The translations under genes were made by a program, and so were the position numbers. Below the pieces are notes generated by a model. It worked only from the letters and a program-made list of their open reading frames with translations. It searched no databases and had not been told where the DNA came from. From assembly GCF_900497805.2 (NCBI RefSeq), contig NW_020954701.1, positions 822,305 to 886,304 of the forward strand: a stretch of DNA of 64,000 bases, written 5' to 3'. This document shows positions 1-10,144 of this stretch, piece by piece (position 1 is the first letter of the stretch; every line of letters starts with the position of its first letter). Origin of the DNA: Vombatus ursinus (taxonomy: Eukaryota > Chordata > Mammalia > Diprotodontia > Vombatidae).

Positions 1-598
1 GATCAATGAGGTAACACACGTAAAGTGATTTGTAAACCTTATACTACTATATACATACTAGCAATTAGGGTGATTTGGAAAGTTATGTATTGTATGGCTT
101 TTACTAATCAACCAGGCTCTTTTTAGAGCCTTAAAATAAGACTTAAGCATTAACTGTTTTTTTTTTAATTAATAGATATTGATGGAAGCATTTTTGTCCT
201 ACAGAACAACCTTTGGGTCTCTGCCTAGAGGCTGTGGCCTCCTTCTCAGTGTTAAGAATTGAAGTGAGGGTAGAAAGGTCTGGGAGGAAGCAGTGGGTAA
301 TGCCTCTTCTGTCCCTCTTTGCTTCTGCTGTGCACCACTACCCTCAAGGACCCAACCCAGAGGAACAGGAAATTCAGGATAGAGCCAAGATAGCCCCCAG
401 AAGCATTGGCAAGCATGACTTCTTAATTAGATTTTTTTTATCATTACATCAATGTCAACTTATACCCACCCCCTCTATGTATACCCCTTTAAAATGGTGT
501 AATAACAGTACAATTCTCAAGAGTTACAAGTGTCACCTTCCCTTGTAGGGATGTAAACAGTTTGCCCTTATTAATAACATGTTGTTGTTTGGTTTTTT
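1..598. other. unassigned AT-rich sequence
   Basis: No recognised repeat or coding exon. The open frames here are short and lack family features. A short T-rich run lies near 160-170. Confidence 0.5.
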
Positions 599-599
599 T

Positions 600-2472
600 C
601 TGTCCTGTTTACCTTTTTATGTCTCTCTTGACTTGTATTTGAAGATCAAATTTTCTGTTGAGCTCTGGTCTTTTTATCAGGAAGGTTTGGAAGTCCCCTA
701 TTTCATTGAATGTCCATCTCCTCCCCTGAAAGATTATGTTCATCTTCGTGAGGTAGTTGATCCTTGATTGTAATCCAAGCTCCTTTGCCTTATGGAATAT
801 TGTATTCCATGACCTATGATCTTTTAATGTAGAAGCTGCAAGGTCCTGCATAATCCTGACCGTGGCTCCATGATATTTAAATTGTTTCTTTTTGGCCGTT
901 TGCAGTATTTTCCCTTTGACCTTATAGTTTTGGAATTTGGCTACTATATTCCTTCAATTTGGGATCTCTTTCAGGAGGTGATCAGTGGATTCCTTCTATT
1001 ACTATTTTGCCCTCTGATACTAGGACCTCAGGGCAGTTTTCCTGGATGATTTCCTGAAAGATGCTGTCCAGGCTCTTTTTTTCATCATGGTTCTCAAGTA
1101 GTCCAATAATTTTTAAGTTGTTTCTCCTGGATCTATTTTCCAAGTCAGGTGTTTTTACCAATGAGGTATTTTACGTTTTCATCTATTTTTTCATTCTTTT
1201 GTTTGACTGATTCTTGCTCTCTCACAGAGTCATTAGCTTCCACTTGCCCAATTCTAATTTTTAACAAATTGTTTTCTTCTATGAGATTTTATACCTCCTC
1301 CATTTGGCCCATTTTACTTTTTAAGGAGTTCTTCTCAGTGAGTCTTTGTGCCTTCTTTTCTGTTTGACCAATTCTGCCTTTCAAGAAGTTGTTTTCTTCA
1401 GTATACTTTTTTTCCAGTTGACCAATTGTATTTTTTAAGGACTTGTTTTCTGCAGTTAATTTTTGTCCTTCCTTTTCCAAGCTGTTGGTTCTCTCTTGTA
1501 TACCTCTCATTTCTTTTCCCAGATTTTCTTCTACCTCTCTTATTTGACTTTTAAAATCCTTCTTGAGCTCTTCCAAGAAGGCTTTTGGGATGTCAGACCA
1601 GTTCATATATTCCCTTTTAAGGTTTCAGGTGTGGGTTTGTTGACAATGTTGTCCTTTTCAGAATTTCTGCCTTGGTCTTCATTTTCCCCATAAGAATCTA
1701 TGGTATATTACTTTTTGCTCATGCTGTTTGCTTATTTCCTGGCCTTTAAAAAAAATTTGAACTCTCCTGCTGAGAAGCAGGGGGCACTGACCCAAGCTTC
1801 TTGTGCTGGGAGCCCAGGGCTTGGTCACTGGCTTTGTGTGTTAGGGCCTCAGGTACTGGCAGTTAGAGGCTATAGGGTTCTAGCAGCTTACCTGCTGTTG
1901 GGCTAGAATCAGCAACACTGGAGCTCCAGGGGTAGGAGTGTGTAGTCTGGACCCTGGAGGTTGCCTTGGATTTCTTTGACTCCTTGCAGAGGGATGTTTT
2001 GCTGCTGCAGGATGTTTCTCTGCCTGGGGCTTTCCCTCTTGGAGTTGTGCTTCCCAGAGTTTTGCTGAGGCAATGAGAGATGTGGCTGCCATAGAACGCC
2101 ATGGCATGCAATGGTTTTCTGAGACAGTTTCCATTGGTTCCCCTGCCTGTACTGAGGCTCTTGGGGGTCCTGGTGTTGGTGCTTGCCTATTCCACCAGCT
2201 GGGGTTCAGGATCTCCCCCCCGGTATGCTGAGAAGGGGCTTTCCACTAGCTTGCTGGGACGTCTCCTGTTCCGTACTGCTCCCCCTCTCCCAGGGTAAGA
2301 GGGGCCTTTCCCATTAATCCCTCAAGCTTCCTGGGCTACTGGACTGCTGCACCCCATCTTTCTGCTGGTTCAACTGTCCCAGGGTTTTTCCTGGGGTGAT
2401 ATTTTCTGGGCTTTCAGAGGTTAATAAGGGATGGTGACAGTGACTTCTTACTCCAATATCTTGGCTCCCACG
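600..2472 (-). mobile_element. LINE-1, 5'UTR plus ORF1, ORF2 absent
   Basis: On the minus strand the element opens at about 2470 with GGGAGCCAAGAT, the usual start of mammalian L1. A relatively GC-rich 5'UTR follows (about 1700-2470), then ORF1. Similarity stops near 600 at the ORF1 C-terminal end, and no endonuclease or reverse transcriptase follows to the left. Loss of the 3' side is unusual, because most L1 copies are 5'-truncated. A later deletion or a 3' rearrangement could explain it. Confidence 0.82.
609..1606 (-). pseudogene. L1 ORF1 protein remnant (frameshifted)
   Basis: Decayed ORF1p, the RNA-binding trimer protein of L1. The first frame (1606 down to 1289, 105 codons) is rich in Leu, Glu and Lys with heptad spacing, the coiled-coil region of ORF1p. 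The C-terminal part reappears at 851-609 (80 codons, ending RDIKR) and resembles the ORF1p C-terminal domain. Between 1289 and 851 the frame is broken by stops and shifts, so no full protein can be made. Type is seen in sequence; the family is recognised from memory. Confidence 0.75.
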
Positions 2473-2591
2473 TGACATTCTGTCAGGGCATCACTTCTAT
2501 CCTAGGTAGTTGGACAAATTTGGAAATCCAATTACCATACATGCCTTGGCTCTTCTGGAATATCACGAAACGTCTCCAGATCTTGGTTTCC

Positions 2592-2790
2592 AGAATGGGT
2601 TGTTGTTTGTCCTTTGTTCTTGAAGAGGACTATGACATCAGGAAGGTGACACTATGACTTGCAAGTGAATTATATTTAATTGAGGGAGGGCTGTGCAAGG
2701 TCATCCGCCTCACTTTCTCCCCTGGAGCCATCTGGGTCCAGTGGCAAGACATAAATTAGGAAGACTGGAGATAGTTCCCTGTAGCAGATA
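2592..2790 (+). repeat. interspersed repeat copy 1 (unnamed family R1)
   Basis: Shares an ordered set of motifs with the reverse complement of 54706-54876: AGAGGAC, GACATCAGGAAG, AAGTGAATT, AGGGAGGGCTGTGCAA and ATCTGGGTCCAGTGGC. Roughly three quarters of positions agree by eye. Two diverged copies in opposite orientation indicate an old interspersed repeat. I do not recall its library name. Confidence 0.7.
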
Positions 2791-3070
2791 GTTGGCAATC
2801 TTCTTTCTTTTGCATCTTTCCTCTTGTAGCCTTATGCAGTGGGAGCAGAGAAAAGAATGAAATTGAAATAGTGATTTCACAGAATTAATGAAACACTCTC
2901 TAGAGCCAGTAATCCCAATTTAATGGCAGACTTTCAGCTTGTTGTCACTAGTTAAATGTGAAGCAGAGTAGATGCACCATGATGGATTCCAATAAGTCAG
3001 TGACTCTTCAAGTACATTTTTACAGGCTGTGTGATATAGTAGAAAGATTGTATATAACCTCATTTTTATA

Positions 3071-3813
3071 TAATTGTTTCTATGTTGTCCGTCCTATTTG
3101 ACTGCAAGCTTTTTTGGGACAGGGGCCATGTTTTTTCTTTGAATTTTCAACATTTAGCACAGTGTACATAGAGTTTAATGGAAGATTGTTGACTAAATAA
3201 CTTACTTGGAGCCAAGAGACCTGGACTCAGATTTATCAAGAGATAGTGAAGGTGAATCCCATTTTGGCACTTTGGCAGCAGTAATTTTGAATTCTGTCTA
3301 TTTCCCCTGATCCAAACTTAGAAAACAGAAAACATGTGATACTGGTCACTGTTTATTGCTAGCTCCTTTCTGCATCTATTTGAATGAATTCAAGTGCTCA
3401 GATTGCGTATGGAGTGACTCCATATCCTCCTCTCTTCCTTTAAATTCAAGTATCCCCCAAGTACACAATCTATCAACAACTATTTATTTAGTTCTAACTA
3501 TGTTCTAGGACCTCTGCTAAACACTAAAGATACAAAGACAAAGGAGAGTGAGTTACCTGTCCTCAAGGAGTTAATATTCTAATGGGGGAAACAACATATA
3601 CATACTTAACTATACAAAGTGGCTACAAAGTAATTTTTTGGGAGAGAGTGTACTACTAGCATGGATGACCTAGAAATGCTTCACAAAGCAGGTAACACTT
3701 GGACTGCATCTTAAAAGAAACCACAGATTCCAAAATGAAGATGTGAGAAGAGAATGGCCTGTTTATCTTTCCTCTCTATACTTCCTCTCTTGATGATCTC
3801 ATCCACTGTCTGG
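3071..3813 (+). repeat. local duplication, copy A
   Basis: Direct repeat of 5439-5898. Both begin at ATTGTTTC.A.GTTGTC and similarity fades after CATCCACTGTCTGG. The stretch from TTACTTGGAGCCAAGAG to GAATGAATTCA is about 92% identical by eye, far closer than two independent ancient LINE insertions would be. Copy A keeps about 280 bp (roughly 3393-3670) that copy B lacks. Confidence 0.8.
3440..3760 (-). mobile_element. L3/L2-type LINE 3' end (antisense)
   Basis: The plus strand reads as the reverse complement of the usual 3' end: CTATTTATTTAGTTCTAACTA, then CTCAAGGAGTTAATATTCTA. It continues without a break into CACTTGGACTGCATCTTAAA. Copy B of the duplication retains only the second part. Confidence 0.65.
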
Positions 3814-4125
3814 GCTTCAACAAGTCCTTCTATGCAGTTGATAATTCTGTCTCTTCATCCTATATCAACCTGGCCCTGTAATCTGCTGGCTGTCTCCATC
3901 TGGATAGTTTGCCATCACCTCTAAATCAATGTGTCCAAAACTGACCTCACAATTCCCCCCATGCCTCCTGAAAAGCTATATTTTCCTGTAACTTCCCTAT
4001 TTATTTTGATGTGGCTACCATCTACCTGCTTACCTAGATTTGAAATCTCAGCATCATCTTCAACTCTTCCTTCTTCCTCATTCAGTATATCAATTGCCAA
4101 GTCATTCTAATTCTACCTATAATTA
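3752..4125 (+). mobile_element. L2 LINE fragment (RT region)
   Basis: Pyrimidine-rich text matches the L2 coding region in order: GATGATCTCATCCA, then TATGCAGTTGATAATTC (a decayed YADD reverse transcriptase motif), then AATGTGTCCAAAACTGA. Heavily mutated and not coding. A short MIR-like tail follows to about 4205. Confidence 0.65.
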
Positions 4126-4339
4126 CAATAATAAAAACAGCAACTAGTTCATATCACAATTTAAATTTTGCAAAATGCTTTCCTTACAGTAATACTGTGA
4201 GGTAAGTTTTTTGAGTTGTAGTAGCCAAGGTATTCATTACAAATATCTCTCATCTACTGGCAACAAGCTTCTCCATTCAAGGACTAAGTCAGTCCTTGAA
4301 AAAGAGAAAAACCTGTTACCAGGACTACCGTCAACAATT

Positions 4340-4861
4340 GACTACAGTCAATTTTCCAGTATAAAAAATACTTATAGCAGCATTTTTTTCTGTATCCAAA
4401 AACTGGAAACAAAATGATTGTCTATCAACTGGTTGACCAGCTGAACACATTATAGCATAAGAATATAATGGAATATTATTGTGCCATAAGAAATGGCAAA
4501 AGAGAAGAATTCAGGAAAACCTTGGATTACTTGTATGAATTGATGAAGAACCAGGAGAACTGTTTATACAATGACTACAACATTGTGAAGGAAAATAACT
4601 GTAAAAGACTTAAAATCTATAATCAATGCAATGAGCAATTAGGAATCCAGAAGACTGAGGATGAAGCATGCTTCCCACCTCTTGGCAGAGATGTGCTGAG
4701 CAAGAAGTGGAGAATGAATCACATGTTTACAGATGTGGACTAGTGTGTATTTGTTTCCCTTGTTACAAGGGAAAGCTTCATTTGTTTTTGCAGGTGGGGA
4801 GGAGACATGAAAGATTTCTTTTATTTGGGGTTGGCAAAATATGGAGGGGAATTATGGCGTT
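4340..4861 (+). mobile_element. L1 3' end fragment (sense)
   Basis: Contains the marsupial L1 3'-region phrases GGAATATTATTGTGCCATAA and GAATTGATGAAGAACCAGGA. The open frame at 4468-4743 is L1 3' sequence, not a gene. The fragment runs into the N gap, so its end is unknown. It is not joined to the minus-strand L1 at 600-2472. Confidence 0.65.
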
Positions 4862-4871
4862 NNNNNNNNNN
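4862..4871. other. assembly gap (10 N)
   Basis: Ten consecutive N. The length looks like a placeholder, so real distance across it is unknown. It sits beside an L1 3' region, a common place for assembly breaks. Confidence 0.99.
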
Positions 4872-5104
4872 ATGCATTTCAAAAAATCTGTATAGTAATG
4901 GAGATTCACAGTGTTATGAAGAGATACTTTGCACTTTAACTGCAACCACCTTAGTTCAGGTATTCATTATTGGTTATGTAGATTTTTGTAGCAATTTCCT
5001 AACTAGTTTTTATTCCTTGTCTTTCCCCCTCTCTAATCCATCCTTCATATTACTAGATATATAATACTTCTAGCATACCACTCAAAGAATATTACTTCTC
5101 TACA

Positions 5105-5573
5105 CTGAAATTTTCCATGCCTCTCTCCTGTATACCAAATAAAATGTAAATTAATCCTGGTACTCAAGACCTTCCCATAGCCTAGCTCAGATCTACTTTT
5201 CCAGCCTTAAACTCACATGGCTCTTCCTCATGTATTCTGTGTTCCAGCTAAAATGGGCTACTCATTATTTATTATTCTTATCTCCCATCTTCATCTTCCA
5301 TGTCTGCAAAGATTCCTCTCTATTTCTCTGGTTATAAAAATCCCTTCTCTTTTTTTCATTCCAAACTGTGTGGCTATGAACAAGCCACCTAAGTCCTCTC
5401 AACTTCAGACAACTCTCCAAGAATAAATTATGAATATGTAATTGTTTCCACGTTGTCTGTCCTATTTGACTGCAAGCTTCTTCAGGACAGGGGCTATGTT
5501 TTTCCTTTCTTTGTATTTTCAGCGTTTAGCCCAATGTACATAGAGCTTAATAAAAGATTGTTGACTGAATAAC
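5105..5573 (+). mobile_element. L3/L2-type LINE 3' region (sense)
   Basis: Runs from CTCAAGACCTTCCCATAG through GTGTTCCAGCTAAAATGG to the terminal TGTCCTATTTGACTGCAAGC and AATAAAAGATTGTTGACTGA. The last 130 bp belong to copy B of the local duplication. Copy A has only this tail, so the left breakpoint of the duplicated unit falls inside this LINE. Confidence 0.65.
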
Positions 5574-5898
5574 TTACTTGGAGCCAAGAGACCTGGACTC
5601 AGAGTTATCAAGAGATTGTGAAGGTGAATTCCATTCTGGCACTTTGGCAGCAGTAATTTTGAATTCTGTCTATTCCGCTGACCCTGACCTTAGAAAACAG
5701 AAAGCATATGATACTGGTGACTGTTTATTGCTAGCTCCTTTCTACATCTACTTGAATGAATTCAGGAGAACCTAGAAGCACACTTGGACTGCATCTTAAA
5801 AGAAACCAGAGATTCCAAAATGGAGATGTGAAAAGAGAGTGACACTCATATCTTCTCTCTCTATACTTCCTCCCTTGATGATCCCATCCACTGTCTGG
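5439..5898 (+). repeat. local duplication, copy B
   Basis: Second copy of 3071-3813 in the same orientation, starting about 2.4 kb downstream. It lacks about 280 bp of the antisense L3 present in copy A: GAATTCA is followed by GGAGAACCTAGAAGC and then rejoins CACTTGGACTGCATC. Confidence 0.8.
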
Positions 5899-5899
5899 A

Positions 5900-6185
5900 C
5901 AATCTCCATTGGTGGAGTGAGTACCTATGCTGATGAAATCCCAGGTCCTCCAGTGCTGCATTCTCTATGAAACTTTCTTTGATCCCCTGCATTAAATGAT
6001 ATATTCCTCCTCAAATTCCTCATACTTTGTATTGCATCCCATTCTGCCTTAGATCCTAAATATGTATATCTATGTTTTATCCCTCCTATTATTTTGTAAG
6101 CTCCACAGAACCTATGTTTTATTTCATCCTGCTTATCTCAGTGCTTTGTAAATAGTATGTGACTAATGAAAGTTTGTTGAATCAA
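5900..6185 (+). mobile_element. L2/L3 LINE 3' end (sense)
   Basis: CTTTCTTTGATCCCCTGC, TTTTGTAAGCTCCACAG and AGTGCTTTGTAAATAGTA...TTTGTTGAAT match the shared L2/L3 3' end. Confidence 0.6.
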
Positions 6186-6375
6186 ATTAAAGAACACTTG
6201 GAAGTTAGGAAACCTGGCTTCTAGGCCTGATTATGCTTCTCCCTAATTGTGTGACCTTGGTCAAATCATTTAACCTTTTAGTATCTATTTTTTTTATCTG
6301 CCAATTACAGTATTGGGATGAACTAGGTGATGCCCAATTTTCCTTCATGCTCTAAAATTATGCTACTTTGTGATT
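6186..6375 (+). mobile_element. MIR3-type SINE
   Basis: tRNA-derived head (GGAAACCTGGCTTCTAGGCC), then TTGTGTGACCTTGGTCAAAT and the MIR3-type end GATGAACTAGGTGATG...CATGCTCTAAAATTATG. Confidence 0.65.
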
Positions 6376-6444
6376 TTATTATCATGATTTAATTAAAAAT
6401 CAGAAATGAACATTTAAGGAGATATTTTGAAAATGAGGAGCTTT

Positions 6445-6585
6445 TTTATAGCTGGAAAAACTGAGGCAGAGATTAAGTGACTTGTCCATGACCACACAGC
6501 TAGTAATTGTATGAGGCTGGATTTGAACTCAGGTCTTCCTGACTCCAGACTCATCATTCTATCCTGTGCTACCACCTAACGGCAT
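6445..6585 (-). mobile_element. MIR/Mar1 SINE head half (antisense)
   Basis: Antisense SINE body: AAACTGAGGCAGAGATTAAG, GACCACACAGCTAGTAA, GATTTGAACTCAGGTCTTCC. The element's 3' part is missing. Confidence 0.75.
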
Positions 6586-6589
6586 GTTT

Positions 6590-6950
6590 TTCAACATCCT
6601 GGTCACGCTGCTCTGTATCCACACTAGTTTTTCAATCTTTCCTAAAATGTGGTGTCCAGGATTTAACACAGTATTTATTCCATATGTGTCCTTACTATTG
6701 CAAAAGCTTGTGGCCTTCTTTGTTCCAGTGCAGTCACTTTTGTTTTTCTCTCATGATGTTGATTCATTGAATTTATAATCCAATAAAACCCTCAGTTCTT
6801 CAACACATCTCTATCTTACACTCAAGGGTAGGGCTGTTGATTTCATCTTATCAGATTTGATTGATCATTGTAACCTGTTGAAATTTTTGGGATGTGATGT
6901 GATGAGTGCTAGATCTGCTGTCTGGAAAGCCTGAGTTTATATGCTGCCCC
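6590..6950. other. unassigned sequence
   Basis: No recognised repeat or exon. The 70-codon open frame at 6566-6778 starts inside a SINE and shows no family features. Confidence 0.45.
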
Positions 6951-6954
6951 ACCC

Positions 6955-7160
6955 TTATTAAATATGTGGTCATAAAACAGTAAGATAATAGATTTAGAGC
7001 TACAGGTGACCTGAGAGGGCACTGACTCCAAATGCTTTATTTTACAAATGACAAACTTAGACCCAGAATGGTTTAGTGATTTACCCAAGGTCACATGGGT
7101 ATGAAGTGATAGAGATAAGATTTGAACTCAAGTCTTCTAACTCCCATTCAGATACTCACT
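6955..7160 (-). mobile_element. MIR-family SINE (antisense)
   Basis: Plus strand reads TTAGAGCTACAGGTGACCTG, TTTTACAAATGACAAACTTA, TACCCAAGGTCACATGGG, then GATTTGAACTCAAGTCTTC. Confidence 0.7.
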
Positions 7161-7519
7161 ATACTCATCTGTAAAAATAGGTTAAATGGTACCTGTCTTC
7201 CTTACCTCCCAAGGTTGAGATGTTACCTGTGTGTCCATACATGTATATAAAACTTAAAACTACAATGATACATCCCCTGTATATACCTATGTGTGTGGAT
7301 GTGCCTTCTTTTAAACTACTGCCAACAGGATAGAGTTTTCATCTTATCAATGCCCACTTGTTGGAGTTAACATTATGTAGTAATTCCAACAGCTTTACTT
7401 ATTTTCTTTTTCGCTACTCTTTGTTAGTATCTTTACTCCTAAACCTTGGCTCCTGACCCATCCGACTCGCCCTCTTCTCTTTTTTTAATCACTGTCTCTT
7501 TCTTCCTTTCTTTCAATAT

Positions 7520-7700
7520 GGTATAGCAGAAACCACTGCCCTAGCATTTTGAAATTTGAGTCTCACCTTGACTCTTTATAAACCATATGACCTTAAGGGC
7601 ACATGGTTAGTAAGTCACATTTACTTCTCTGAGACTTTGCATTGCATTATCTTGAAAACTGGGATAATTTTTTTATCTAGCCACCTTTTCCTATGGATGT
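7520..7700 (+). mobile_element. MIR-family SINE
   Basis: GGTATAGCAGAAACCACTG head, CATATGACCTTAAGG and ATTATCTTGAAAACTGGGAT in sense order. Strongly diverged. Confidence 0.5.
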
Positions 7701-7854
7701 AACTTGACTATCTAGTGTTTCTTAAGTTTTGTCCAATATAGAAACTAACATGGAATAAAGAGTGAGAAAATATTTTATTTCTGACCTTATTTAGGTAACT
7801 CAGGGGACTCATCTGCCCCTCTCCTCTTCCCTTGCCCCTTCACTCCTACCCCAC

Positions 7855-7985
7855 CAGGAAGACATTCAAAACCTTTTTCCCAGTGAAAATGACCTCAGAT
7901 GTCAGCCAGTCTGATTTATATGTGTGGAAGAATTTTCTCTCCCGCATTCCACATAAGTGGTCATTTAGCCTTTATCTGAAGGTAT
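7855..7985 (-). mobile_element. CR1/L3 LINE fragment (antisense)
   Basis: TGACCTCAGATGTCAGCCAG and CACATAAGTGGTCATTTAGCC match the antisense CR1/L3 region, which recurs in a better copy at 53770-54200. Confidence 0.5.
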
Positions 7986-8094
7986 ATGTAGATTGGGAAT
8001 TGTGAAAAATCATACCCTCCTCTATCCCAGACCATCCAGTTCCCAATTTTGGAATCACCTTTGACTCTTCCTACTTTGCATTCTAAATCTAATG

Positions 8095-8200
8095 AGTCAC
8101 AGAATCCTGCTAAAGTAAGACAGGTTTTAATTGCAAAGCCAGGATTTGAACGGTCTTCTCCAGGATGCACTCCTGACTTCCTGTTCTATGACCCAGTTTT
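8095..8200 (-). mobile_element. MIR SINE fragment (antisense)
   Basis: AGCCAGGATTTGAACGGTCT and CTGACTTCCTGTTCTATG are the antisense tRNA-related end of MIR. Confidence 0.55.
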
Positions 8201-8204
8201 TCCT

Positions 8205-8430
8205 TCTGAAGTCTCACTCCATTTAAGGGAGGCAGCTAGACCAGCTGTGGCTCACTTCTCTGCACACTTTGTTCTTCCACTCCCCTTTTCAGCTTCCTTT
8301 TATGTATTATGTTAGCCCACTGGAATGTAAGATACTTGAGGGCAGGGACTTTCTACTTATATTTGTGTTGCCAGTGCCTAGCACAATGTCTAGCACGTGG
8401 TTAAGTGCTTAGCAGATGTTTGTTGATTGA
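8205..8430 (+). mobile_element. L3/L2 LINE 3' end (sense)
   Basis: Ends with GGAATGTAAGATACTTGAGG, GCCTAGCACAATGTCTAGCA and TGTTTGTTGATTGA, the canonical shared 3' terminus. Confidence 0.75.
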
Positions 8431-8439
8431 CAGTGTTGT

Positions 8440-9000
8440 GCCCAGTGGGTATTTTTTTTTTTTTTAGCAATACTTGATTCTTGAATGGATAGTTCAAGCA
8501 TTTGTCATGACTGATGCTTGTTTTCCTTTTATATACAAAATACCAATTGCTTTTGTTTGGTCCTGTGCAGTTGATTAGAATCTAGGTTGAAGTGATGGGT
8601 TCATCCGGCTTAATGGAGAAAGAGGCAATAGCATTTTTGTTGCCAAGACATATCGAGGCCAGGGAAAATGGAACTGAAAATAGAAATCACATCAGGAGGT
8701 TCATCATGGTCTGGGAAATTGAACAAAATAAGGAAAATTAAATCAAAGTGGATGTGTAATTCTGCAAAAAAAAAAAAGTAGCCCATGTAGTTTGTTGTCT
8801 ATCAGAATGAAAATGAATAGATGAGTGAGAATTTATTGTCTGCATCATTCCAGGGTCAGGGTCAGTAGTCTATGTTGTCTAGGGGATATGCTAGCCAATT
8901 TACATTCCTAGTAGGTACCCATATGAGGCAAATGTATTTACTTCTTTTCTCATTTCATTCCTTTGTATAATTATATCCGGTACTACTGTATTATGGCACC
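8440..9000. other. repeat-poor island 1
   Basis: Apart from a T run (8450-8466) and an A run (8766-8776), no repeat is recognisable. There is no exon-like open frame. Possible conserved noncoding DNA; see findings. Confidence 0.4.
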
Positions 9001-9004
9001 ATGG

Positions 9005-9180
9005 ATACAGTGTCACAAAATAGATGGAATTCAGAATTTGGATTCAGGAAGACCTGGGTTCAAACCTTGCCACTGACACTTCCCTGCTTTCTGTCCGTGG
9101 GCAAGTAATTTATTCTCTCTAAGCTTTGGGAATGTCTCCAAGACTGAATTATAGATGGTTTATGATCTACATTAATAGAA
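9005..9180 (+). mobile_element. MIR-family SINE, diverged
   Basis: TTGGATTCAGGAAGACCTGG, GTTCAAACCTTGCCACTGAC and GTGGGCAAGTAATTTATTCT keep the head and core order. The 3' part is lost. Confidence 0.6.
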
Positions 9181-9489
9181 AGAGTCCCTACAATGACAAA
9201 ATCACAGGTTTTTGGGAAATTGATATATTACTTTAGGCTGGTTTTTTTTTTAGGTGGTTTCCATATTCATGGAGCATAGTGAGCTAGGAATGTGAGGGTG
9301 ATTCTCTTTTTAAAAGCTGCCAATTCTACTGAAACTGTTTACTTACCTCTTGTATGTTTAAGAAGTCAACCTTATCTTTCCAGTTTCATTCAGGGGATCA
9401 AAATTTCTATAGCTTATCTTTATACATAGAGCTGATACTGGCTTATGTTGTCATGAGTCTATACGCAAAATGACACCGTTGGAGGATCA

Positions 9490-9720
9490 CAGGGCAACAG
9501 ATTTGAAGCTGGGAAGAGAGCTTAGAGGTTATCTAGTCCAGGCCTTCTCAAACTTTTTCCACTTGCTTCAGCACTTCCTAATTTGTGGGTCGGAGGTCTC
9601 TCTCTTTATACAGATGGGAACCAGTGTCCCGGAGAGTTTAAGTGATTTGCCCAAGGTCACACAGGTAGTTAATAGCACAGCTAGGTTTCCCAACCAGGTC
9701 TTTTGACTCCAAATTTAGAA
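9490..9720 (-). mobile_element. MIR-family SINE (antisense) with a short interruption
   Basis: Begins TTAGAGGTTATCTAGTCCAG and resumes at TATACAGATGGGAACC, GATTTGCCCAAGGTCACACA. About 60 foreign bases lie between (roughly 9545-9610), starting with CTTCTCAAACTTTTTCC, which resembles a hAT terminus. Confidence 0.6.
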
Positions 9721-9733
9721 TAATTCCAAGATG

Positions 9734-9865
9734 TTGTTGTTGTTATTTTTCAGTTCAGTTGTTTCTGACTCTTTGTGACCCCATGGACTAGAGTGCCCCA
9801 ACAATATCCATGCTGTTTTCTTGGGTAAGATATTAGCATGGTTGGCCATTTCATTTCCAAGATAC
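9734..9865 (-). mobile_element. Mar1/RTE-tail fragment (antisense)
   Basis: TTGTTTCTGACTCTTTGTGA and CCCCATGGACTAGAGTGCC are the reverse complement of the BovB/RTE-like tail of Mar1 SINEs. The tRNA-derived half is absent. Confidence 0.65.
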
Positions 9866-9885
9866 TGCTTCCCAATTTATTGGAA

Positions 9886-10144
9886 ATAATAATAATAGTA
9901 GTAGTAGCGATGAGCATTTACATAGCTCTTTAAGGTTTGCAAAGGGCTTTTCAAATATCATTTTATTTACAACAACCCTGGCAGATAGGGGCTATTATTA
10001 TCTGCATTTTATAGATGAAGAAACTGAGGCAGATATACGTTAAGTGACTTGTCCAAAGTGTTGCAGCTAGCATCTGGGGGAGAATTCAAACTCATCTTCC
10101 GAACTCCAAATCCTCCACTCTATCCACTAAGCCACCTCGCTGCC
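9886..10144 (-). mobile_element. MIR SINE, near full length (antisense)
   Basis: About 260 bp. It runs from AATAATAATAATAGTAG through TTTAAGGTTTGCAAAGGGC, GATGAAGAAACTGAGGCAG and GTTAAGTGACTTGTCCAA to TATCCACTAAGCCACCT. Confidence 0.85.

Noticed and set aside
1149-1906. Plus-strand Phe/Leu-rich frames
   Set aside because: Antisense of the L1 ORF1 coiled coil and 5'UTR on the minus strand.
4468-4743. 91-codon plus frame
   Set aside because: L1 3' sequence with known repeat phrases.
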